From NCBI RefSeq assembly GCF_004522215.1, contig NZ_SDLR01000005.1, positions 465,086 to 529,085 on the forward strand: DNA of 64,000 nt. Direction: 5' to 3'. The position numbers and the translations under genes were made by a program. This document shows positions 33,583-40,984 of this stretch, piece by piece (the stretch's first letter is position 1; every line of letters starts with the position of its first letter). The DNA is from Ammoniphilus sp. YIM 78166. GTDB lineage: Bacteria > Bacillota > Bacilli > Aneurinibacillales > RAOX-1. The notes under the pieces were generated by a model. That model had not been told where the DNA came from, did not search any database, and saw nothing but the letters and a program-made list of their open reading frames with translations.

Positions 33583-34290
33583 CTATTCTTTCTCCACTTC
33601 CACCACTTGACCATTGGGAAAGATTAAGACAAATGAACCAAAGTCTAACGAACTCTTACAGCAGCGGCTGATGAGCTTTTTCTTCGGTTTTTTCTCTAAT
33701 CCCGCAAAGCCACCGCAAGCCGAACAGGAAGTCACATAGCCCTCTTTCATCGCCAAAGCGTACAGGGGAGCTCCAATCTGGTGACAAAGCTGCTTAAATT
33801 CTTCATCTTCATCACGAAAAGGCCTTCCCTCCATGAATAAATGAAAGTGAGCTAACTCATGTTTAAGGGTCCCGATCACATGCTGAGCACCGAATTGATT
33901 ATATTGCCACATGCTCTGCACAATGCGCAGTGGTCTCTGTGTACGAAGGTCAAAAGAAAAATACCCTGCAGCATTTTTCAACGACTTATCCCACTCAATC
34001 GGCACCTTACAGGGACGTCCAAAATACTGTAAGCTTAGCTGATTGCCAACCCAATCGAGTTCCTTATTATCCCTTGTATCCAAACTTCGAATGGCTTTCT
34101 CATGAAAGACGTCAGAATCCATAAAACTCTTGGCCTTCACTCGTGCCAGCTGCTTTAACCTTGCAATCCACTGCTTGGCTTCTTCATGTGTAAGCTGGGA
34201 AAGGCTAGCCGCTTCCAGGTTTTCCCCTACTTCCAAAAGAAGAGAGTATAACGTCTTCATCATTAATACGGTCGGTTTATCGTTTCTCAT
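33583..34290 (-). CDS. SprT-like zinc metallopeptidase
   Basis: A 235-residue protein of the SprT/Spartan-like family. The zinc motif is KHELAHF (H144, E145, H148), a probable third ligand is H170 in FKQLCHQIG, and a C-terminal zinc ribbon is visible (CSAC at 189-192 and CC at 210-211). It has an N-terminal extension of about 70 residues relative to short bacillar SprT proteins. Eukaryotic relatives cut DNA-crosslinked proteins, which makes a neighbouring recQ interesting; the bacterial role is unproven. The start is uncertain because no good ribosome site precedes ATG 34290. Confidence 0.85.
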   Translation of the reverse strand: MRNDKPTVLMMKTLYSLLLEVGENLEAASLSQLTHEEAKQWIARLKQLARVKAKSFMDSDVFHEKAIRSLDTRDNKELDWVGNQLSLQYFGRPCKVPIEWDKSLKNAAGYFSFDLRTQRPLRIVQSMWQYNQFGAQHVIGTLKHELAHFHLFMEGRPFRDEDEEFKQLCHQIGAPLYALAMKEGYVTSCSACGGFAGLEKKPKKKLISRCCKSSLDFGSFVLIFPNGQVVEVEKE

Positions 34291-34335
34291 TCTGCTATTT
34301 TAGTAGACAGGTAGCCTTTTGACAACCTTTCAGAG

Positions 34336-34355
34336 GTACCAAAAAAAGTAGGTAC
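34336..34355. promoter_or_regulatory. GTACCAAAAA-N6-GTAC motif (site 2)
   Basis: GTACCAAAAAAAGTAGGTAC shares the first ten bases and the spaced GTAC with the 17258-17277 palindrome. It lies about 60-80 bp upstream of the 91-codon membrane protein gene, next to a TTGACC element at 34363. Confidence 0.45.
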
Positions 34356-34415
34356 TTTTGAGTTGACCTACGGGTTGCTAAACTAAACTTAAGTCTAACA
34401 CACGGAGGGAACGCT

Positions 34416-34691
34416 TTGGAATTTAAGCTTCTGCTAATCTACTATCCATTGATCTTTTTCATTCTGGGATTTGCCCTGCAACTGATTTTATTTAAGAGAC
34501 ACCTGCGTTTTTTCATTCCTCTAGGGAGCTTTTTACTCACTCCTGTGATTCTTCTATTTCACTTGAAGGCTTCCCTCAGCATGGAATTGTTCTTCATGTA
34601 TCCCATCCTCTATGCCGCTCTAAGCTTCAAAGGTTCTCTCCTAGCCCTCATCCTGTTGGCATTAGATCCCAGAAAAAAAATGTCCCCTTGA
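34416..34691 (+). CDS. Small three-span membrane protein (TTG start)
   Basis: A 91-residue hydrophobic protein with three predicted spans (about 5-24, 31-50, 55-84) and a short basic tail LDPRKKMSP. Family not recognised. The TTG at 34416 has GGAGG eight bases upstream. Its 5' region carries the same GTACCAAAAA-N6-GTAC motif as the ECF sigma gene, so the two may share a regulator. Its last codons lie inside the terminator of the convergent MBL-fold gene. Confidence 0.65.
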   Translation: MEFKLLLIYYPLIFFILGFALQLILFKRHLRFFIPLGSFLLTPVILLFHLKASLSMELFFMYPILYAALSFKGSLLALILLALDPRKKMSP

Positions 34692-34702
34692 CCGGGGACA
34701 CT
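34673..34702 (-). terminator. Terminator of the MBL-fold gene
   Basis: TGTCCCC (34681-34687) pairs with GGGGACA (34694-34700); on the minus strand T8 follows. Confidence 0.8.
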
Positions 34703-34707
34703 TCCTA

Positions 34708-35454
34708 TCAATCTTTTAGTACTTCCTTCCATACTTCGTCGAGCTCTTCAATGGCCTTTTTTCCATCTCCATAGTAGGATGAGCCATGCATGATCGCTAA
34801 CGTAACGGGACGCAGCTCAGCAAGATCTTTTAAAATCTGTCCGGTCTTGGCATTATAAGGAATGTAATTGGCGAAGGGGCTTTGTTGAAATTGAATTAAG
34901 GTTTCACGGCAATGATCTGCCAAGCTCTCTTTCGTTAGGGGAACAACATCACCGTTATGATGGAATAGATCAGAGGTCAAGAGTGTGTGGTCCGTTTCTT
35001 CAAAGAACAAACCTGCGTCCCATCCATGCGGGACGTGCGGTGTACTTATGTAGCGGTATTGCTTTTTGCCTGTTCTAAACACTTCTTGGTTCTGTAAAAT
35101 GCGGGCTGGCCGAAGGGCAAAATCGTTGATATTCACAAACGCACTCACAATTCCTGTAATCGCCTCCGATTGAGGGGCTAACTCCAACCACTTATTCAGT
35201 GAACCGCATTCATCCGACTCAAAGTGGCTAAACCCAATCCATCTCAAATCGGTTGGTTTCATCAGGCGCTCTACGGCCTCCTTCATTTCGGGAAAAAACG
35301 CATTCAATCCTGTTGTAAACAGGAGCGGTTCCTCATCGCGAATTAAAAACTGGTTATACTGCATCTCTTGTTGGGGGGCGTAAATGGAGATTCGAAAAAC
35401 ATCAGGAGCAATTTCGTCAATCCGTGCCAATAGGATCCTCTCCTCTTGCATCAT
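34708..35454 (-). CDS. MBL-fold, flavodiiron-like (ODP) protein
   Basis: A 248-residue metallo-beta-lactamase-fold protein resembling the oxygen-binding diiron (ODP) domain of flavodiiron proteins without the flavodoxin part. Metal ligands are suggested by SHFESDE (H77, E79, D81), HVPHGWD, SDLFH and MHGSSY. The HxExD pattern in place of HxHxD is typical of flavodiiron proteins. It may reduce O2 or NO with an external reductase, or be a regulatory sensor; neither is proven. Start ATG at 35454 is preceded only by a weak site. Confidence 0.75.
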   Translation of the reverse strand: MMQEERILLARIDEIAPDVFRISIYAPQQEMQYNQFLIRDEEPLLFTTGLNAFFPEMKEAVERLMKPTDLRWIGFSHFESDECGSLNKWLELAPQSEAITGIVSAFVNINDFALRPARILQNQEVFRTGKKQYRYISTPHVPHGWDAGLFFEETDHTLLTSDLFHHNGDVVPLTKESLADHCRETLIQFQQSPFANYIPYNAKTGQILKDLAELRPVTLAIMHGSSYYGDGKKAIEELDEVWKEVLKD

Positions 35455-35573
35455 TTTACCATCGATTATATTTTACTATAGTATCAGTCGAAATTATACA
35501 CAATTTTTAGAAAATTTATCTTTCAAGTTAATTCCAATAGAATAATACTATTAGAAAAGCAGGAGGACACCTT

Positions 35574-36332
35574 ATGCATCTTGGTTTATCTGGAAAAATT
35601 GTATTGATTACAGGCGGTTCAAAAGGAATTGGCAAAGCGATCGCCCGAGCCTTTGTAGAGGAAGGAGCCCTTGTAGCTATCGCTGCAAGGAGCCAAGAAG
35701 ACTTAGAAAGCGCACGGCACGAGCTCGGAGAAATCCGTACGTACGCAGGCGATTTAACCGATGTCAAGGAGCGAGCACGGGTCTTTCATGCGCTGCTTGA
35801 AGACTTCGGACGAATGGATATCCTCATCAATAATGTGGGAGGCAGCAATGGCGGACAAGCGATGGAAACCGATCTGTCCTTATTTGAACAAGCGATGCAG
35901 TTGAACTACTTCTCTGCCGTACATCTTAGCCAACTCGCTGCTGAACAGATGAAACAAACAGGCGGAGGGTCAATCATCAACATCTCCTCCATCTTCGGAA
36001 GAGAGTCCGGAGGTAAGGTCACTTATAATAATAGCAAAGCTGCTCTTATCAGCTTTACCAAGTCATTTGCCGATGAAATGATTAAAGAAGGCATTCGCGT
36101 AAACGGAGTCGCCCCCGGTTCCATCCTGCACCCCACAGGCAATTGGCAAAAGCGTCTTGAGCAAGATCCAGAAAAAATCCATCGGTTTGTCGAACAGGAA
36201 ATCCCTGCCGGTCGTTTTGGCACCGTTGAGGAAGTCGCGAACGTGGTCGTTTTCCTCGCTTCCGAAAAGGCTTCCTGGGTTGTTGGAGCCACCCTCAATG
36301 TAGACGGCGGTCAATCCCGTAGTAATTTCTAA
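35574..36332 (+). CDS. Short-chain dehydrogenase/reductase
   Basis: A 252-residue SDR: NAD(P)-binding TGGSKGIG (14-20), NNVGG, and active site S139, Y151, K155 (YNNSK), with a C-terminal VGATLNVDGGQS. This is the classical SDR family; substrate unknown (3-oxoacyl or sugar/alcohol). ATG at 35574 follows GGAGG at eight bases. Monocistronic, diverging from the MBL-fold gene. Confidence 0.9.
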   Translation: MHLGLSGKIVLITGGSKGIGKAIARAFVEEGALVAIAARSQEDLESARHELGEIRTYAGDLTDVKERARVFHALLEDFGRMDILINNVGGSNGGQAMETDLSLFEQAMQLNYFSAVHLSQLAAEQMKQTGGGSIINISSIFGRESGGKVTYNNSKAALISFTKSFADEMIKEGIRVNGVAPGSILHPTGNWQKRLEQDPEKIHRFVEQEIPAGRFGTVEEVANVVVFLASEKASWVVGATLNVDGGQSRSNF

Positions 36333-36403
36333 TCTGTACATATCGTTCCAGATTCCTCCTCATACTAACAATGGATCTTCATTAGGAAAAGGAGGGATCG
36401 AAC

Positions 36404-36556
36404 ATGCCAACAAGAAACCGCAAAGAAATGCAACCGAAGCACATCCGTGGAGAAAACAACATCGAAGAGCGAATCGAAGAAATGATGGATGCCAAAGGAG
36501 TCGCTGAGGAAATGTCCAACCGAACCATGAACAGTGAACTGCGGGATAAAACGTAA
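36404..36556 (+). CDS. Small hydrophilic protein (50 aa)
   Basis: A 50-residue charged protein (MPTRNRKEMQPKHIRGENN, then EERIEEMMDAKGVAEEM) without Cys, signal or membrane segment; helical by composition. I know no family name. A very good ribosome site (AAAAGGAGGGAT) and a tight terminator four bases after the stop support it. It may be cotranscribed with the SDR gene 72 bp upstream. Confidence 0.7.
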   Translation: MPTRNRKEMQPKHIRGENNIEERIEEMMDAKGVAEEMSNRTMNSELRDKT

Positions 36557-36579
36557 AAGCCACCGAAAGGTGGTTTTTT
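36557..36579 (+). terminator. Terminator of the 50-aa gene
   Basis: CCACC-GAAA-GGTGG tetraloop hairpin followed by TTTTTT. Confidence 0.85.
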
Positions 36580-36661
36580 ATGTATTTACAAAATCTTGCT
36601 TTTAGCCGATAATCCAAAATGGGTGTTATGTTATACGTCGGTAAAATATGGGAGAGTACAT

Positions 36662-37792
36662 ATGGAAAGAAGATATGATATCGATTGGCTAAGAAATTTT
36701 GGAATTTTACTCCTTTTCCCCTTCCATTCCGCTCGTGTGTTTGATCACTGGAATCCCTTTTATGTAAAAAGCGAGCAGCTCGATTGGGGACTAAGCTGGT
36801 TTATCGCGTTAACCAGCTACTGGTTTATGCCGTTATTGTTTTGGCTCGCTGGAGCATCGTGTTGGTATGCGCTTCGTGTAAGGTCCAATAAACAGATTCG
36901 TCAGGACCGAATACAGCGGCTGTTCATCCCGTTCGTTTTTGGTCTACTCCTAGTCATACCGCCACAAGGCTACTATGCTAAATTAGCTCACACCGGTGAA
37001 GCAGGCTCTTACCTTACCTTCTTAGGCACCTTTTTTACTGATTTTAGCGACTTATCCGGGTATTTTGGCACCTTCACCCCTGCGCATCTGTGGTTTATTC
37101 TTTACTTGTTTGTCTTATCACTTGTCGCTCTGCCTTTCTTTACCTTTTTTACAGACCCCAAAAGAGCAGAGACCGTTCAAAGGTTTCACCATGTTTTTAG
37201 CCAACCGACGACCTTTATCTCCTTTTTTATCGTCTTGGTATTACTCCAAGCCTTACCTGCTCCCGGTGGGCAAAACCCTTTCTTTTTTCTAGCTCTGTTA
37301 ATTATGGGATTTATCTCTTGCAGCGATGCTCGCTATCAAGACCTGTTTAATCGGATTCGCTTCCGATCCTTTCTAGCCACCTTGATTTTAGTGCCTCTGA
37401 TGTTCGCGTTCATGCAACAAAGAGAAACTTTGCCTTATGCCGGAATTCTTCTCCCTTATTTACGTTCGCTAAATACTTGGCTCACGCTCATTGTTATCCT
37501 GGGTTATGGCCACCAATGGATGAATTTTCCCCATAAGTGCCTTGCTTATTTCAATGAAGCCGCATTCCCGGTCTACATCCTGCACCAAACGGTCTTAGTC
37601 GTTGTAGGCTACTATGTTCTGCCGCTTAATTTAGGAGTATACCCCATGTTTATCTTGATCATGGTACTCACGCTTGTTCTTTCCGTTCTCCTTTACGAAT
37701 GGATCATTAAACGAACCGCCGTGATGCGCTGGTTATTTGGAGTCAAGGTAAGAGCAACAGCCTCCAAGCAGGTTGAATTGACTTCTCCCTAG
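36662..37792 (+). CDS. Acyltransferase family 3 membrane protein
   Basis: A 377-residue polytopic protein of the acyltransferase-3 group (about ten spans). It opens RRYDIDWLRNFGILLLFPFHSARV, the family's conserved first span with Arg and the His of the catalytic region, followed by FWLAGASCWYAL and AFPVYILHQTV. Such proteins O-acylate glycans or glucans at the membrane; the acceptor is unknown. ATG at 36662 has GGGAGAG upstream; codons to 36596 are unsupported. The next gene follows by about 50 bp and may be cotranscribed. Confidence 0.85.
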   Translation: MERRYDIDWLRNFGILLLFPFHSARVFDHWNPFYVKSEQLDWGLSWFIALTSYWFMPLLFWLAGASCWYALRVRSNKQIRQDRIQRLFIPFVFGLLLVIPPQGYYAKLAHTGEAGSYLTFLGTFFTDFSDLSGYFGTFTPAHLWFILYLFVLSLVALPFFTFFTDPKRAETVQRFHHVFSQPTTFISFFIVLVLLQALPAPGGQNPFFFLALLIMGFISCSDARYQDLFNRIRFRSFLATLILVPLMFAFMQQRETLPYAGILLPYLRSLNTWLTLIVILGYGHQWMNFPHKCLAYFNEAAFPVYILHQTVLVVVGYYVLPLNLGVYPMFILIMVLTLVLSVLLYEWIIKRTAVMRWLFGVKVRATASKQVELTSP

Positions 37793-37843
37793 CGTCATGT
37801 CATGATTAAACGATCGTATTCCAGTGTAAGGCAGGGAAAGCTC

Positions 37844-38500
37844 ATGAAAAAAGCACTACTACTCGGAGCAACGGGTTTAATCGGAAGCCAATTACTCAAG
37901 CAGTTATTACAAGACGATAACTACGAAGAGGTGGTTGTCTTTGTGCGTAGGAATTTAACACATTCACATCCGAAACTTCGTCAAATTCAATTAGAAGATT
38001 TTCATCAGATGAGTCAATATCAGAATGAATTTGGCGTAAACGATGTGTTCTGTTGTCTAGGCACGACCATTAAAAAAGCTAAAACACAAGAACGGTTCAA
38101 AGAAGTAGACTTCATCTTTCCGCTGCTCGCGGCTAAGCTTGCGAAAGAGCAAGGAGCCGAACGCTATCTGCTCGTCTCCTCTATGGGAGCAGACGAGCAC
38201 TCTCGCTTTTTCTATAACCAAGTAAAGGGCGAACTGGAAAAAGCAATCCAAAACCTTGGACTTCGCTCGTTCCTGATCTTTCGCCCTTCTCTTCTACTCG
38301 GAGAGCGCGCAGAGTTTCGCTTTGGCGAAAAACTTTCAGCCTGGATCAGCCAGCCTCTCTCGTTTTTGTTTACAGGTTCTTTCTTAAAGTACCGCCCGAT
38401 ACAAGGAGCAAAAGTAGCCGAAATCATGCATAGAATGGCCCAGACCTTCCTTCCAGGCACGCAAATCTTTGAAAATGATCAAATGCATCGGTTGAGATAG
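37844..38500 (+). CDS. NAD(P)-binding atypical SDR (HTATIP2-like)
   Basis: A 218-residue Rossmann protein beginning KKALLLGATGLIGSQLL (GxTGxxG dinucleotide motif) with FCCLGTTIKKAKTQERF and YLLVSSMGAD, the pattern of the YraR/HTATIP2-type oxidoreductases. Function unknown. ATG at 37844 has AGGGAAAG upstream; the frame to 37802 lacks a site. It ends before a long inverted repeat and is convergent with the hydrolase gene. Confidence 0.85.
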   Translation: MKKALLLGATGLIGSQLLKQLLQDDNYEEVVVFVRRNLTHSHPKLRQIQLEDFHQMSQYQNEFGVNDVFCCLGTTIKKAKTQERFKEVDFIFPLLAAKLAKEQGAERYLLVSSMGADEHSRFFYNQVKGELEKAIQNLGLRSFLIFRPSLLLGERAEFRFGEKLSAWISQPLSFLFTGSFLKYRPIQGAKVAEIMHRMAQTFLPGTQIFENDQMHRLR

Positions 38501-38516
38501 ATGGATGGGTGAGGCG

Positions 38517-38561
38517 GATGATTCACTCAAATCTGAACGTGAGACGAATGAGTGAATCATC
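38517..38561. terminator. 13-bp inverted repeat between convergent genes
   Basis: GATGATTCACTCA (38517-38529) and TGAGTGAATCATC (38549-38561) are exact complements with a 19-base loop. There is no T-run, so it is a stem-loop that may protect 3' ends or act as a weak two-way terminator. Confidence 0.5.
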
Positions 38562-38574
38562 GAGTGCATAAGAT

Positions 38575-39513
38575 TCATTGAAGTTGATCGTGGGCCCCTA
38601 TGACTGCACCATCACCCAACCCTACCCCAATCACGCCCTCATCCTTTTCCCCTTTACCCAAAAACTCAAAAATCAACTCATTCACCCGCTCCGCTTCCTC
38701 ATGCTGAATCCAGTGTGTAGCATTCTCAAAGTAAACTAATCGACCTTCGTCGCACAAAACAATGCTTTCCTCCGCCATGTTCGCTCCCAGAAATGCATCC
38801 TGTTTTCCCCACAGCAACAACACGGGTGGCTTGATTCTTTCGCTCGCACTTTTCTTTCGTTTAAGCTGTACGAATGCCCGATACCAATTCAACATGGAAG
38901 GGTAGGCTCCCGGCTGTGACCACGCTTCCCGATACCGCTCAAAATCTCCGTCTGTAAACGTTCCTTCACGGCTGCTGCCCCTCATCACTCCCACAAGTAG
39001 CTTCCAATCCGATACCCTAGCCGACCATTCAGGTATCCAAGGCAGCTGGAAAAACAGAATATACGAGCTCCGCATCATCTGCAAAGGGTTTCGGCGCAAA
39101 TTACGCTGCATCACGGGCATCAAGGGGACATTACAAATGATTAACTTTTCCACTAAATGAGGGTACTGTTCAGCAACATGCCATGCGAGAAAACCTCCCC
39201 AGTCATGACCAACTAGAATCACCTTTTTCGCCCCTGTGGCCTCAATAAGCCCCACCACATCTGCGGTCAAGTGGTTCATTCGATAAGCCCGAATGCCTCT
39301 AGGTTTATCACTTTTGTTATACCCCCGCAAGTCCGGCGCCCACACCCGGTATCCCTTCTCTGCAAAGAAAGGAATCTGCCTCTTCCAGCTATACCAAAAT
39401 TCGGGGAATCCGTGCAGCAGGAGCAAAACCGTCCCATCAGCTGGACCAGCTTGCATTACATGAAGTCGAATCCCATTTGTTTCGACGAAAATTGATTCCA
39501 ATGGATAATCCAA
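38575..39513 (-). CDS. Alpha/beta hydrolase, epoxide-hydrolase-like
   Basis: A 312-residue alpha/beta hydrolase. Visible: oxyanion-hole HGFPEFW (34-40), nucleophile GHDWGG (D104), APDLRGYNKSD, acid in LLWGKQDAF, and catalytic His in ATHWIQHEE. An Asp nucleophile with HGFP is typical of epoxide hydrolases and fluoroacetate/haloalkane dehalogenases. The start is a TTG at 39513 with AGAGGG eight bases upstream. Possibly involved in detoxification, monocistronic. Confidence 0.88.
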   Translation of the reverse strand: MDYPLESIFVETNGIRLHVMQAGPADGTVLLLLHGFPEFWYSWKRQIPFFAEKGYRVWAPDLRGYNKSDKPRGIRAYRMNHLTADVVGLIEATGAKKVILVGHDWGGFLAWHVAEQYPHLVEKLIICNVPLMPVMQRNLRRNPLQMMRSSYILFFQLPWIPEWSARVSDWKLLVGVMRGSSREGTFTDGDFERYREAWSQPGAYPSMLNWYRAFVQLKRKKSASERIKPPVLLLWGKQDAFLGANMAEESIVLCDEGRLVYFENATHWIQHEEAERVNELIFEFLGKGEKDEGVIGVGLGDGAVIGAHDQLQ

Positions 39514-39631
39514 TGAACATCCCTCTTTATCGTTTTACTTTCAGGTATCCCCTTTCTAAGCAGCTGCTAGTCGTCAATGCACCCTATCCCCTAACCTGAT
39601 TGGCGTATGAACTTGCTCCCATTTACAACCT

Positions 39632-39660
39632 TTGACAAAAATTCAACGCAGGATTATAGT
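39632..39660 (+). promoter_or_regulatory. Sigma-A promoter of the rarD gene
   Basis: TTGACA (39632-39637), 17 bp, TATAGT (39655-39660); transcription would start about 30 bases before the ATG. Confidence 0.8.
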
Positions 39661-39697
39661 ATAGTCGAACTTAACTTTCAAAATTTAGGAGAGCTCC

Positions 39698-40591
39698 ATG
39701 AAACAAGGATTCATCTATGCTATTTGCGCCTACTTTATGTGGGGGTTATTGCCGTTGTATTGGAAGCTATTTGCCTCATTATCGGCTTGGGAGATATTAT
39801 CACATCGAATTTTTTGGTCTTTTCTATCCATAAGCATTGTCGTAACCCTAACCATAGGCTGGGAAAAGATCAAACAATCAATTACCAACCGCAAACAAAT
39901 CCTAGCTATTGTGGCTTGTTCATTCCTAATTGCCATGAATTGGGTGATTTTTATCTGGGCTGTTAATGTAGATCGCGTCATTGAGACCAGTTTGGGCTAT
40001 TATATCAACCCGCTAATTAATGTAGTGGCAGGCGTGCTTCTCCTGAAGGAAAAACTCCATAAAGGCCAATGGGTAGCGATCACAGTAGCAGGGCTGGGCG
40101 TCTCTATCATGGCCTTTGAATATGGGCAGGTTCCGTGGGTCTCCTTATCCTTAGCGGTTAGCTTTGCTTTATATGGTTATTTTAAAAAGTCGCTTCAGGT
40201 GGCTCCGATGGTAGGGTTACTCTGGGAAACTTTAATTGTCTTTCCTCTTGCCCTCATTTATCTGATGTATCTTCAATCACAGGGCACAGAAACCTTCTTT
40301 CATCTATCCTTACCGATTCAGCTTGCCTTAGCTGCTGCTGGAATCGCGACATTGCTGCCCCTGCTGTGGTTTGCCGAGGCTGCCAAGCGATTGCCGCTAA
40401 GTACCGTCGGTTTCATTCAATATTTGGCACCCACAACAAGCCTACTGTTAGCCATCTTTCTCTTTCATGAACCGTTTACCCAAACGGAGCTATTCAGCTT
40501 TTCCCTTATCTGGGTTTCGCTAGCGATTTATAGCTTTAGTACCTGGAAAACGCAAGCGAAAAGACCTATCCCAAAAGAAATGTCCGCCTAA
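39698..40591 (+). CDS. rarD: RarD/EamA-family transporter
   Basis: A 297-residue ten-span DMT-superfamily transporter. The opening GFIYAICAYFMWGLLPLYWK, FSWSFLSI-like FWSFLSI, AMNWVIFIWAVN and ETSLGYYINPL are diagnostic of RarD. The E. coli protein was linked to chloramphenicol resistance, but the natural substrate is unknown. Start ATG follows AGGAGAG. Monocistronic with a near-consensus promoter and its own terminator. Confidence 0.9.
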   Translation: MKQGFIYAICAYFMWGLLPLYWKLFASLSAWEILSHRIFWSFLSISIVVTLTIGWEKIKQSITNRKQILAIVACSFLIAMNWVIFIWAVNVDRVIETSLGYYINPLINVVAGVLLLKEKLHKGQWVAITVAGLGVSIMAFEYGQVPWVSLSLAVSFALYGYFKKSLQVAPMVGLLWETLIVFPLALIYLMYLQSQGTETFFHLSLPIQLALAAAGIATLLPLLWFAEAAKRLPLSTVGFIQYLAPTTSLLLAIFLFHEPFTQTELFSFSLIWVSLAIYSFSTWKTQAKRPIPKEMSA

Positions 40592-40597
40592 TAAAAC

Positions 40598-40625
40598 AGC
40601 CCTCCGAAACACTTATCGGAGGGCT
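40598..40625. terminator. Terminator after rarD
   Basis: AGCCCTCCGA (40598-40607) pairs with TCGGAGGGCT (40616-40625); weakly T-rich on both sides, serving both convergent genes. Confidence 0.75.
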
Positions 40626-40638
40626 TAAACATTATGCG

Positions 40639-40836
40639 CTATGAAACTAGAAAATCACGATAATCCAACTGTAATTCATCCCAAAAAACGGAATCTCTTA
40701 CATAATCAATATCCAACTCTTCCAATATCTCTAGAAGCTGACTACAGAAGCTATGCTTCTTGGCCGGTTCTTCTTCAGCTTTAATTCTTTCTATTAGCTC
40801 ATTAGCTTCTTGCAGCAAGATTTCCCTAAAACTCAT
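40639..40836 (-). CDS. Small acidic helical protein (65 aa)
   Basis: A 65-residue hydrophilic protein (SFREILLQEANELIERIKAE, later LEILEELDIDYV) rich in Glu/Leu, likely all-helical. No family recognised. Start ATG at 40836 is preceded by AAGGGG and GTGGGA. Monocistronic between two terminators. It could be a small regulatory partner, but nothing in the neighbourhood assigns a function. Confidence 0.6.
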   Translation of the reverse strand: MSFREILLQEANELIERIKAEEEPAKKHSFCSQLLEILEELDIDYVRDSVFWDELQLDYRDFLVS

Positions 40837-40984
40837 GGTCCCACTTCATCCCCTTTGGCCTATCTTCTCTCTGTTTTTCATTGTACTATATCAGGGTTAA
40901 TCCTATCAATTGCGGCGTGTTGATTCACGCTTTTCCACTCGTATAAAAAGGAGGAGCCTTTATTAGGCACCTCCTTCCTTTTTT

